A stretch of 64,000 bases of DNA, taken from assembly GCA_009602735.1 (NCBI GenBank), contig WELA01003891.1, positions 242,500 to 306,499 of the forward strand, given 5' to 3'. Position numbers and translations under genes: made by a program. The stretch is from Mesotaenium endlicherianum (Eukaryota; Streptophyta; Zygnematophyceae; Zygnematales; Mesotaeniaceae). The notes beneath the pieces are model-generated. The model saw only the letters and a program-made list of their open reading frames with translations. It was not told the DNA's origin and did no database searches. Shown here piece by piece: positions 11,326 through 21,398 of this stretch; positions within the stretch are counted from its first letter, which is position 1, and the number at the start of each line of letters is the position of its first letter.

Positions 11326-12271
11326 AGTGTAAGAACTTGCATGCCATACTTGTTTGGCTTGCTAGGATTGTATACCCTAATAGGACATTGTCTATTTCCA
11401 ATAGGAATAGTTCTCTCATTTATTGTCATGTGCTCTCCAGGGCTGTAGTATTCTGAAAAGTCTTATGACACAAGTCCGTAAAAATTGTAATTGCCACAAC
11501 TTGTACTCTCTGGAATCTGAAGAAAAACAGGCTCTGTTCTTATCGTTTTTTACATGAAAATATCTCCTTATATTTTTGAACCTATTCCAATTGAACCTAC
11601 TAAAACTAGGAACAGTAATAGGAACCTTACCTGTTTTTTGCCAGTATTTACCCAGCCTTGGGAGAGCATGCAAGTCCATGGCCATGCACAGACCATGAAT
11701 GATTACTATCTCCGTGCATGTAAAAGGCAATCAGTTCTTATTACCACTCTGAGAGGCATACCTACTAGCTTCTACAGCAAGTTGTTCAAAAAACCATATA
11801 GGCATCAAGAGACAAAACACTCCAAAGGGAGACAAAGCACGGAATCTCCTGTCAAAAATTCCTTGTAATCCATGGTGTATGGCTTACTAGGCTGCAGGAG
11901 ATCTTCATCATATCTCTGTCTTGGAGCTGCTGGTTGCCAGTCCCACACATCTTCCTCTTCTTCATCCTCCTCTTCTGGAGTCTCCTCTTGCATGCTCACA
12001 GAAACAGGGATGGTGTCCCCCTCCTCCTCCTCGGATGCAGAGCTGTCTTCCTTATTTTCAGAAGCATCAGAGTCTGTGTCTAAATGCACACATGGACTCT
12101 TCTCTTTCCTGCTAATCTGCCCAGGTTGAGTCATGAACTTACCCCTAAATGCAGGTGCTGTTATGTTCCTGGTGCCAGGAGGTCTTCCTCTCTTCTGGCA
12201 AGCTCGGATGTAGTGTTGGACTGACTGTTTTCAAGGTCCTGCACGACAGGTGTTTCTAAAATGACACTCTG
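11326..12271 (-). mobile_element. piggyBac transposase gene, middle part between the two Ty3 insertions
   Basis: On the minus strand this encodes an acidic, low-complexity segment (12134 down to about 11870: EEEEGDTIPV, EEEDEEEEDVWDWQP), then the start of the piggyBac catalytic domain: FTCTEIVIIHGLCMAMD, LPRLGKYW, FSRFNWNRFKNIRRYFH, and VYNPSKPNKYGMQVL. Acidic N-termini before the DDE domain are usual for piggyBac enzymes. The piece links to 3139-4639 across A1 and to 18957-19304 across A2. At the A2 target site the coding sense on both sides is the same strand and frame, showing that a single gene was split. Confidence 0.8.
12267..12271. repeat. Target-site duplication CTCTG (left, element A2)
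   Basis: CTCTG precedes the TGTAGTG end and recurs exactly at 18952-18956. Confidence 0.9.
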
Positions 12272-12774
12272 TGTAGTGATTTGAGTTATTATATATTAGT
12301 TCGCATATATTTTAATGTTTTCAAATATATTTATAGTAGTATTGTGTGGAGTCAAGTGTGAATAGGTACTCTAGTAACTTGGTTCATGTCCTTTGAACCT
12401 TCCAAGGCATTTTCGAAGTTAGAGGAAAAACCTAGAAGAACTCCATGTGGCAAAAGTCAGATGTGCCATTTTTAGGTCAAAAGGACATGTGTACATTATT
12501 CTAGAAAGAGGTGGCAAGTTTTGGGATGTGTTGGGTGCCAACACATCAACATACACCTTCCTAGAAATTACTTATGTAGCAAGTATATAAACAAGAGCTA
12601 GAACATAGAAAGACATTCCAGAATCACTCTTGTACTTGCCAAAATCCAGAAATATATTAACTTTCAAGAAGCCATCTCTCTTTCAAGAAGCTACCACTTG
12701 TGTTCAAAGATCCTTGTCTTGAATAGATAAAGTATTCTGTTTTACTAAGTACTTTATCTATCTGTTTCACTACA
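12272..12774 (+). repeat. 5' LTR of Ty3 element A2
   Basis: A TG...CA repeat of 503 bp. A TATA box (TATATAA, 12584-12590) lies about 190 bp before the LTR end, fitting the promoter role of a 5' LTR. Confidence 0.92.
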
Positions 12775-12775
12775 G

Positions 12776-12787
12776 TGGTATCGGAGC
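12776..12787 (+). other. Primer-binding site of A2
   Basis: TGGTATCGGAGC, one base after the 5' LTR, complementary to initiator Met tRNA with one difference from the common plant form. Confidence 0.87.
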
Positions 12788-12811
12788 TAGGCACTTTGGT
12801 AGCACAAGAAG

Positions 12812-14092
12812 ATGGCCAATCCTCAAGACCAACAGCAAGCTTTTGAAGGAAGCCCTTCCTCTCCAAGACACCCTCCTCCAGCGTCGATGGGAGAGCCCAC
12901 TCAAGAAAATCTGCAACAACAAGAAGCACCACAAGGAGGAGCACACCCTCCTCCAGCGTCGATGGGAGAGCCTACTCAAGGAAATCTCCAACAACAAGAA
13001 GCACCACAAGGAGGAGCACCGTCAAATCCCGTGGCAGCCGCTATAGCAAAGTTGACCCCACCACAAGGAGTTCCCGCAAATGAGTGGGCAGCCTTCCTAA
13101 TGACCGTCCACAACCAAGTGGGCTTGGCCACCTATGAAGCAACCGTGCAAGCGTCAAGAGAAGCTATGGCTGCCATGGTTGCCCCTATTGCGAGCAATGC
13201 TCAAAATCCAGCCCCGGCTCAAGCGCCTCCACAAGAGCCAACGAGAGCAAGGAAACTCATCAAGCCCGGCAAACCCGACACTTTCAACCCCGGGAAAGGT
13301 GCCAACCTGAATTTATGGCTCTACCAAGTGGAGACGTACCTCGCGTTCCTTGAAGTACCCGAGGAGGACTACGTTCCCTTTGCCGTTACCTTACTTAGAG
13401 GAGCAGCAACATCATGGTGGCGTAACTATCAAGCGGCTATATATCAAGCTATGGCGCACCCCATGCTCGGCCAAGAGCCCCCACCATCATATGCAAGATG
13501 GGCAGATTTTCGTGAGGCCCTCAAGAAGCAATTCATGCCCATCAATGCGGAGAAGATTGCCCGAGGAAAGCTCCACCATCTCAAGCAAACGACGTCCGTT
13601 CAAGAGTATACATCCAGATTTCACGCCCTCACTCTTGAGATCCCCAACATGTCTCTCGAGGAGAAGATTGACCGTTACATCTTTGGCCTCAAACCCAAGG
13701 TGGCAAAGGAAGTGGAGTTACGCGACTTGACGGACTTCTCAAAGATCATTGAAGTGGCCCAAAAGGTGGATACCTTGGATTTCAAGCACTCCGTGCCTTC
13801 ATCTTCACGGGTACCGACGACGCGGGTGTACGCAGCCTCTTCCACATCCGAATCTGGACCCACACCCATGGAAATCGGAGTTATTAAAAGGGATCCCCCG
13901 GCTGCCCGGAAGAGTGGAAGACCCTCCAATGACACTTATGATGCAAGAAACCAGCAAGGAGTGAAAGCAAGACTCTCCCCGGCTGAAAAAGAAGCTCTCA
14001 TGACGGCTGGACTATGCTTTTATTGCAAGGAAAAGGGCCATCGTGCACTTTCATGCCCCAAAAAGTTGTCAAAAAACGGACAGCGCCGGTAG
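12812..14092 (+). CDS. gag of Ty3 element A2
   Basis: A 426-residue open frame with the same layout as A1: tandem Pro/Gln repeats (12869-13018), Gag domain, and a single CCHC knuckle ([14 protein letters not shown]) near the C-terminus. The start is the first ATG after the primer site. It overlaps pol by about 80 bases in a different frame, an arrangement for which the family is known to use frameshifting. Confidence 0.9.
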   Translation: MANPQDQQQAFEGSPSSPRHPPPASMGEPTQENLQQQEAPQGGAHPPPASMGEPTQGNLQQQEAPQGGAPSNPVAAAIAKLTPPQGVPANEWAAFLMTVHNQVGLATYEATVQASREAMAAMVAPIASNAQNPAPAQAPPQEPTRARKLIKPGKPDTFNPGKGANLNLWLYQVETYLAFLEVPEEDYVPFAVTLLRGAATSWWRNYQAAIYQAMAHPMLGQEPPPSYARWADFREALKKQFMPINAEKIARGKLHHLKQTTSVQEYTSRFHALTLEIPNMSLEEKIDRYIFGLKPKVAKEVELRDLTDFSKIIEVAQKVDTLDFKHSVPSSSRVPTTRVYAASSTSESGPTPMEIGVIKRDPPAARKSGRPSNDTYDARNQQGVKARLSPAEKEALMTAGLCFYCKEKGHRALSCPKKLSKNGQRR

Positions 14093-17000
14093 GCCAGGAG
14101 CCTACCACCCCAAGACCCACTTCACGAGAAGGCAACACGCCAAGTGAGGTGGAGACCCCCGTTGAAGACGACGTTCCAGCCCCAATGAGTTTGAGAGGTT
14201 ACCTTGGAGGAGAGAAGGTCCACATCTTGGTGGATAGCGGAGCTCAAGGCAACTTCATTGCTGCAGATTTTGCCACCAAGCACGGAAATACTGTGCGAAC
14301 TCTTGACCACGACGAGGAGATTATGATGCCCGATGGATTCTCCTATACTACCCCTTCCAAGAAGACGTACCCCTTGGCACTCTCTATCAAGTCCTTCAAG
14401 GATAGAGTAGTGTTCTCCCCCATGCAATTGGGCAAGTACGACGTCATCCTAGGGACGCCTTGGTTGACTTAGCACAACTCCCAAGTTGATTGGAGGACCG
14501 GTATCATCAAGATCAAGAATGACATCACTTCAAGAATCTGTATTTTGCGCGCAATCCATAATATCCTGACCCAAGACATCCAGAAGCCGACACACGAGAT
14601 ACTATTGTCCGCCCTCCAGCTCAAGAGACTTGTGAGGAAGGGACACGAGCTTCTTTTGGCCTTGATCACGCCAAAAGACATCAAGAAAGACATCGAGAGT
14701 CAAGAAGGCAGCCCCGTTCCCAAGGAGATACAAGAAGTCTTTGAGGACTACAAAGAAGTGTTCTCCCCGGAATTGCCCAAGGGCCTACCCCCCAAAAGAT
14801 TCGTAGACCACAAGATAGAGTTGGAGCCCGGAAGCAAGCCCATCTCTCGGCCTACGTTCAAAATGTCATACACGGAGCTAGACGAAGTCAAGAAGCAAAT
14901 CAAGGAGCTACTGGAGCATGGCTTCATTCGACCTAGCAAGTCGCCATTTGGAGCCCCGGTGCTATTTGTCAAGAAGAAAGATGGTACCTTGAGGATGTGT
15001 GTGGACTATCGCGCCCTCAACAAGATCACCATCAAGAATCGATACCCGCTGCCGCGCATGGATGAGCTCATGGACCGGCTGGTTGGAGCCAAGTACTTCA
15101 CGAAGATTGACTTACGGAGCGGCTACCACCAGATTCGCATCGCAGAACCGGACATAGAGAAGACGGCATTCAGGACAAGATATGGACATTTTGAGTTCAT
15201 GGTCCTGCCATTTGGACTCACCAACGCGCCAGCAACTTTCATGACTATGATGAACACCATATTTCAGCCCATGTTGGACAGATTTGTGGTGGTATTCATC
15301 GATGACATCCTTATCTACAGCAAGACCCTTGAAGAGCATGCGAGACACTTGAAAGAAGTCCTTGAAGTATTGAAGCAAAACAAGCTGTTTGCGAAGGAGT
15401 CAAAATGCGAGTTTGCCAAACAAGAAGTGGAGTTCCTAGGTCTCCACGTGACTGCTGATGGCATCAAGATAGACCCCAAGAAGACCACGGTGGTGGAGGA
15501 ATGGCCAACCCCCACGACCAAGAAAGAACTCCAGTCATTCTTGGGATTTGCCAATTGGTACAGAAAATTCATCCAAGGCTTCTCGCACATAGCAGCCCCC
15601 CTGACAGATCTACTCAAGAAGGACAGGCTATATACATGGACCGAGAAAGAGGAAGAGGCATTTCAAGAGTTAAAGCGAAGATTGACCACATCCCCGGTGC
15701 TCACACTCCCAAGTCCAAACCCAGATTGGCCCTTCCACGTCATCACCGATGCATCTTCCTATGCAATAGGAGCAATCCTGCTTCAAGACCAAGGCAAGGG
15801 ACTGCAGCCCATCGCCTACGAGTCAAGGAAGCTAAATCCAGCCGAGCAAAATTATACAACCACGGAGCGAGAGGCATTGGCGATTGTACATGCCTTGAAG
15901 GTTTGGCGCTGCTACGTTGAAGGACGCAAAGTACTGGTCACCACGGACCACGAGGCGTTAAAGCACCTCCAGACGCAGCCGTATCTCTCAAGGAGACAAG
16001 CAAGATGGAGCGGATACTTGCAACAATACAACATCACGATTCAGTACCAGCCCGGCAAGACAAACCCGGCTGACCCCCTCTCAAGACTGCAATTAAATGC
16101 AGTGATGGTATCCCTGAAGACAGATCTGGAAGCTCGATTTTCAGCCGCCTATGAAAGAGACCCTTACTACAAGAACGGAGAAGCAGCCTTGGACCCATGC
16201 AAGAAGCAAGAAGGCAATTATTGGGTGAGGCAAGATACGGGCCAGAGATGTGTTCCTAATGACTTAGACCTCCGGCTCTTGCTTCTACGAGAAGCACACG
16301 ACAACCCTCTTGGAGGACACTTTGGAATCCTAAGGACCACGGGCGTTCTAGCTAGGACTTATTGTTGGCCAGGCATGTCTAAGCAAGTCAAGGAGTACTG
16401 CAGGAGCTGTGACACATGCCAAAGAATCAAGCCATCATCGCAAAAGGCGGGAGGACTCCTCCAACCACTACCAATCCCCGAAAGACAATGGACGGACATC
16501 TCAATGGACCTTATCGTGGACTTGCCCGTGACACCTCGAGGCCATAATGCAATACTCACGGTGGTGGACAGACTTACCAAGATGGCTCATTTTATTCCCA
16601 CGACGACTAAGGCTACAGCACCACAACTTGCAAGACTCATCTTTGACAACATCTTCCGACTCCATGGACTACCATCAAGAATTGTGTCAGATAGAGATCC
16701 AAGATTCACAAGCCATTTCTGGAAAAATCTCTTCAAGAACTTGGGTACATCGCTGGATATGTCTACTGCCTACCACCCACAATCAGATGGGCAAACCGAG
16801 CGTATGAATCGTACCCTAAAGACCTCTCTAAAGGCCTACGTGTCTACCCTCGAGCAAGACTGGGACATGTACTTGACCCCCCTCGAGTTTGCCTACAACA
16901 ACACTACGCAGGCCTCTACCCAAGAGTCCCCATTCTTCCTCAACTATGGCTTCCATCCGACCACGCCACTGAGCTTCACGGCTGGCCATGATGAAGTACC

Positions 17001-17679
17001 TGCAGCCACAGATTTTATGGAGACATTAGAAGCAGCCCTTACAGCAGCGAAGAAAGCTCTACAACACGCGCAAGATGCTCAAGCAAGAGTGGCGAACAGA
17101 TCCAGAAGAGAAATTACGTACAGAGTGGGTGACAACGTGTTACTATCATCCAAGAACATTTCCCTGAACAACAGGCCTGCCGGCAGCAAGTTCTCTCCCA
17201 AGTATTTGGGACCCTTCAAGATTATCCAGCAAGTCAACCCCGTTGCTTTCAAGCTAGAACTTCCCCAGACTATGCACATCGACCCCGTATTCCACGCTTC
17301 CCTCTTCAAGCCATATGTGCAACCCGACAACAAGTTCCCAGGACGTGTGACAACCCCACCAGCCCCAACAATAGTGGATGATCATTTGGAGTACGAAGTG
17401 GAAGACATAGTGGCTATGAGAAATTTCAGGAGACAGCAGCAATACTTGATCAAGTGGAAAGGATATCCAGATTCGGAGAATAGTTGGGTGGCGGCGCACT
17501 ACCTTGACAAAGTTCAGAGAAAGTTGAAGCGCTTCCATGCCGCCAACCCCCATCTTGGACCAGCCCCAAGTCTCTCTACTAGAAGCCCGAAGACTTCAGG
17601 GAGGCAGCCTGCCACCATCAAGAAGCAGCAGAAGACCCCTTGGAGGCAGCCTGCAAGAACAAGAAAGAGGAAAAATTGA
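14014..17679 (+). pseudogene. pol region of A2 (protease, RT, RNase H, integrase, chromodomain)
   Basis: Same domain order as A1: protease ([10 protein letters not shown]), RT with FIDDILIYS, RNase H ([10 protein letters not shown]), integrase zinc domain ([12 protein letters not shown]), DDE core ([25 protein letters not shown]) and a C-terminal chromodomain (about 17386-17550: [27 protein letters not shown]). The C-terminus is basic and ends in [19 protein letters not shown]. Fossil with about one break. Confidence 0.9.
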
Positions 17680-18448
17680 CATTAGACACTCTTCTCTTCT
17701 CGCAGTTTCTGGACAGAAAACTAAAACTGCTACTGGTAATAGGTCTCTGCATAATAAATTCTGAAAATTTACCTGGCTGTAGTCCATGAGTAGCCGGTCA
17801 TTTAGAGTCCAAGTTTGCTCAATTTGGAGCACTGGTGAGAGAGATATGATGCTCTAAGTAGAAGGGGGTCAGGCTGCTGGCATTGTTAGGACAGAATATG
17901 CCTTCTGACATTGTGCCTTCCCCTGAACTTGGAATGCTCTGAAACTCAAGACTCTGGTAGAACATCTTACAGCGCCCAGTTTGAGACTTAGTTTGCAGAA
18001 TTTGGAGAAGTATAGAAGGACTTATGATTTTCAGAAGTTTCTGCACAGATTTGGAGGAGTGCCTACTCTCTCAGCTCTCAACGACACTCCAGAAATGAGA
18101 ATGCTCTCAAATTTGGTGACCCGGTAGAGTTCTCCGACGCGGTCCGTCTGGCACTCGAATTTTCAGATTTGGAGCAGTTCTGTGGCCGCTATGAATTTTT
18201 GAGTTCGTGGCAGATTCTGGGCCAACTTGTACAATTTTCTTTATCATTAAGGAGTAGGCTAGCCAATAAGGTCACACCACCTACGACCTTGCCTAGTCTA
18301 CCTTACATGTGTAGCACCTGACTTGGCGCCTTTGACTAGTCCTCTTCACATGTGTGGCATCTGACTTGAAACTGTTGACTAGTTTGCTCCACATGTGTAA
18401 GACCTGACTTGACGCGCCGAGACGTCGCTTTTTCTATCGGGGGGGTGA
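17680..18448 (+). other. 3' noncoding region and polypurine tract of A2
   Basis: No open frame of note in 769 bp between pol and the 3' LTR. The purine run ATCGGGGGGGTGA at its end is the likely plus-strand primer. The region is mirrored in A1 at 5145-5913. Confidence 0.7.
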
Positions 18449-18951
18449 TGTAGTGATTTGAGTTATTATATATTAGTTTGCATATATTTTAATGTTTTCA
18501 AATATATTTGGAGTAGTATTGTGTGGAGTCAAGTGTGAATAGGTACTCTAGTAACTTGGTTCATGTCCTTTGAACCTTCCAAGGCATTTTCGAAGTTAGA
18601 GGAAAGACCTAGAAGAACTCCATGTGGCAAAAGTCAAATGTGCCATTTTTAGGTCAAAAGGACATGTGTACATTATTCTAGAAAGAGGTGGCAAGTTTTG
18701 GGATGTGTTGGGTGCCAACACATCAACATACACCTTCCTAGAAATTACTTATGTAGCAAGTATATAAACAAGAGCTAGAACATAGAAAGACATTGGAGAA
18801 TCACTCTTGTACTTGCCAAAATCCAGAAATATATTAACTTTCAAGAAGCCATCTCTCTTTCAAGAAGCTACCACTTGTGTTCAAAGATCCTTGTCTTGAA
18901 TAGATAAAGTATTCTGTTTTACTAAGTACTTTATCTATCTGTTTCACTACA
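18449..18951 (+). repeat. 3' LTR of Ty3 element A2
   Basis: A 503-bp copy of the 5' LTR, differing by only a few bases. Followed by the CTCTG duplication at 18952-18956. Confidence 0.92.
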
Positions 18952-18956
18952 CTCTG

Positions 18957-19304
18957 TGTTGACTTGAACAAGGTCTGAATGTCAGGCTGAGAATCCGGCT
19001 CATAGACTTCTCTTTTCCGCTTGTAGAAACCTACAGAGACCATCTCAAAATTATTTGCCTGGTACCTAAGGGACTCCTTTACCAGAGGTTGAGTATACTT
19101 GAGTTTGGTCTTGTCATATGCAAAGAATACTACAAAATAAGGCTCTTGACCTCTCTTACCCTCGCACCGCTGCTTCACATCTCCTATCAAGTACATCTCC
19201 TCACATTTATCACAAAATCGATCTAATGCCCATGGGCGACCGTAAGTTATGGCCGGCACAAGGATTCTCAGCTTCTTGCCTTTGAAGACGATCTTTTTTG
19301 CCAC
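18957..19304 (-). other. Domain upstream of the piggyBac catalytic region
   Basis: The frame reads KIVFKGKKLRILVPAI, CDKCEEMYLIGDVKQRC, PYFVVFFAYDKTKLKY and FYKRKREVYEP. I do not recognise the fold. A CxxC pair and a Lys/Arg-rich, aromatic pattern suggest a nucleic-acid-binding or chromatin-reader role, which is inference. It runs in the same frame into the acidic segment of the piggyBac gene across the A2 target site. The start of this domain (VAKKIVFKGKKL) is the last part that resembles family B copy 2 (VAEKTVCKGERL); downstream the two copies differ. Confidence 0.5.
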
Positions 19305-19479
19305 ATCTGCATCATTATAGACATTTGGCGCGTTTAAGTTTGCAAACTGAGTTTCAGCTCAACAATCTCAGCGTTCATAGTATCGTACTTGTGGTTTTCC
19401 TTTCCGTCGCCAAAGGTATCCTTCCCCTTCCTTTTACTCTTATCTGACTCTTTTGTGGCAGCATTGGCCCAAAGTGGCT

Positions 19480-20280
19480 CTAGATTTGGACTCTTTTAAA
19501 CCAACACTCATCTTCCAAGTGTCCCTTTTTGTTGCAATGTGCGCATATGTGTGCTTTGCTAGCAGATAGTTGCTGAGCATCTGGGTACGGACAATCTCTC
19601 TTTTGATGTCCTGATTTCCCATGATTCCAACAGCCCTCTGCTGTTTCAGCAGTGTTGGCGTGCTTAGCAAACCTATTGAAAGACATGCTCTTCTTAAATT
19701 GAAAATTAGATTTTTTGGCCTTAGATGGAGAGGATTCCTCCTTCCTCTCAGGAGCCAAAAGCGTCCTGAAAGTCTCTTTATACCAAACTTTACCTTCTTC
19801 GACATTGCGTGCTATTTCAGCTGCCTCGTCAATGTCCCAGTCAATTCCGCGCTTTGCAAACAAGTGTGGCCTGATCTCACGATCTGTTTCTTTACCGAGA
19901 CACAACATAAATATGTCACCCACTATTATGGGCTCATAGATTCCTACTTTCTTGGCCAGATCCACCAACCTCGACTTAACCTCCATCACTGTCTCGTTCT
20001 TCTGACGGACAAAGTGCACATAACGGTGCACCTTAAGACTGCGATCCTCAGGAAATCGCACTTTAAGCAACTTAAAGAAACGACGAGGCAATGCTCAGAA
20101 TCCAATTGGTCATCCCCAGCCTCCATATCACTACGGCAACTGGCCAGAGCTTGCGCATGACTAGCTTCAGTCGTGGCACTGTCGCCTTGCTGACCATTGA
20201 AAGATGCTACATGCTCTACGTGTTACTCGTTCCTAAGCATTAGAAATCTTTTCAGATAATTCTGCACAAACTTCACGCAA
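19480..20280 (-). pseudogene. Gag-like zinc-knuckle region of family B (copy 1)
   Basis: The minus strand encodes a Retrotrans_gag-like helical block (FPEDRSLKVHRYVHF, ETVMEVKSRLVDLAKK, LCLGKETDREIRPHL, AAEIARNVEEGK), a Ser/Lys-rich linker, and two zinc-knuckle motifs near the C-terminus (CWNHGKSGHQKRDC, a C-H-H-C variant, and CAHCNKKGHLEDEC, the classic CCHC). Such proteins normally coat retroelement RNA. It is followed in the same direction by the domain at 18957-19304 rather than by a protease or reverse transcriptase. Broken, old. Confidence 0.65.
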
Positions 20281-20299
20281 TTTTGCTACAGACCCGGCA

Positions 20300-20438
20300 T
20301 GTAGCGATACGAACAAAAAGGTAACACAAGGTACTTTGATCGCATGCCGATTGTACTTATACAATTTAAATCGACACTTTCGGTCGCATCCGCGACGTGT
20401 TGCACGCGCCGCATCCGGCCACGCGGCGGATCGTTACA
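20300..20438 (-). repeat. TRIM terminal repeat (3' on minus strand)
   Basis: A 139-bp direct repeat partner of 20646-20786, starting TGTAGCGATACGAAC and ending GGATCGTTACA. Confidence 0.8.
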
Positions 20439-20645
20439 CTCCTCCCACTTACAAGTGTGCACGTCTCGGGCACTCAGGCGTCGGCGGCGCGAGGGACGTT
20501 GTTTCGAGATAGTGTCCTTTCTTCGTACAATCCAAAGATCGCCGTACGGTCGTACCATCGACGAGTTTCGCACCCCGTCTCCTGGACACGGATTTGAACC
20601 CTCGTCTCCTGGACACGGTTGCGTATGTTCGTGTTCCGACACCAA

Positions 20646-20786
20646 TGTAGCAATACGAACAAAAAGGTAACTCGAGGTACTTTGATCGCGCGCCAATTGT
20701 ACTTATATAATTCAAAAACCGACACTTTCGATCGCATTTGCGACGTGTCGCAAGCGCCGCATCCGGCCACGCGGCGAATCGTTACA
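20646..20786 (-). repeat. TRIM terminal repeat (5' on minus strand)
   Basis: A 141-bp partner of 20300-20438, starting TGTAGCAATACGAAC and ending GAATCGTTACA. The primer-site-like sequence lies just inside it at about 20630-20645. Confidence 0.8.
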
Positions 20787-20960
20787 CGACATCATTATCT
20801 TGAGAGGCAGCTCTTTGCTGGCCCTCAGTAAGTTGCCTCATGGCATGTGTTAGTTCCTGTGTCAGTGCAGCTAAGTCTACGTCCTCCACGGGTGCAGCGA
20901 GCACTGCTCTCTCCGAAGATAAAATGGACATACGGGCTTTTGCAGCCTCTTTCTGGATTT

Positions 20961-21398
20961 TCAAATCCCTAGCCTTTTCTGCTCTCTAAATACCCATTCT
21001 AGATTGAGGTCCTTATCCTTCCGGAATTGGCAATAGAGTAACAAGGCATCCTTGTCCAAATATTGAACCAACCTTATAAATACAACAGACTGAGTATGAG
21101 AGGAATCCTTCCGGATTTTCTCTAAGAAATCTGCCCAATAGATCTCATCCTTCAACTCTTTGAAAGTGAGACTATTACCACCAGTTCGTCCACTGAAACA
21201 TTTTGTAGACAGCTTGAACTTAGAATTTTCATCCTTATCATCACCAGCCATCTCAAAAGGTGACCAATAATCACTGACTCTTACCCCAGCGTCTAGCGTC
21301 CTGCCCAAATTATGTGCAAAGAAACGCTCGCTATACGGATTTTTACCATTTGCAGGGATATGCCGAGGCTCGTCTCCCGACGTTTGCTCTCTCCACAA
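20961..21398 (-). other. Unrecognised N-terminal domain of family B
   Basis: The minus-strand frame reads NPYSERFFAHNLGRTLDAG, VSDYWSPFEMAGDD, LKDEIYWADFLEKIRKDSS, SVVFIRLVQYLDKDALLLY and ends in a charged EWVFREQKR helix. A trace of the same block (FIRLVQYLDKDALLLY) is preserved in copy 2 at about 47620-47740, so it belongs to the element. No family recognised; it may be an N-terminal Gag extension. Confidence 0.4.

Larger units (their letters stand above)
12272..18951 (+). mobile_element. Ty3 chromovirus A2, near full length (fossil)
   Basis: A 6,680-bp plus-strand element: 5' LTR 12272-12774, primer site 12776-12787, gag 12812-14092, pol 14014-17679, 769 bp of 3' noncoding sequence with the polypurine tract at about 18437-18448, and 3' LTR 18449-18951. 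Both LTRs are 503 bp and differ by only a few bases, so insertion is recent. It looks almost whole, with about one break. The family is a chromodomain Ty3 element (chromovirus). It sits in the same interrupted piggyBac gene as A1, 951 bp away and inverted. Confidence 0.93.
20300..20786 (-). mobile_element. TRIM-like miniature LTR retrotransposon (fossil)
   Basis: Two direct repeats of about 140 bp, 20300-20438 and 20646-20786, both bounded by TGTAGC and GTTACA on the plus strand and about 85-90% alike, flank about 207 bp with no coding capacity. On the minus strand TTGGTGTCGGAACACG follows the first repeat (primer-site position) and a purine run GTGGGAGGAG precedes the second (polypurine-tract position). 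Five-base target duplications CGGCA/CGACA (20295-20299, 20787-20791) differ by one base. The uninterrupted family B copy 2 lacks the insert at the matching point (about 47401). This is the layout of a terminal-repeat retrotransposon in miniature. Confidence 0.8.

Noticed and set aside
12885-13018. Tandem 75-bp units considered as a CRISPR-like or satellite array
   Set aside because: Only two direct units without spacers, inside an open gag frame.
20286-20790. Direct repeats at 20.3 and 20.65 kb as a simple tandem duplication
   Set aside because: TG...CA ends, primer- and polypurine-like sites, a target duplication and the empty site in copy 2 fit a TRIM far better.
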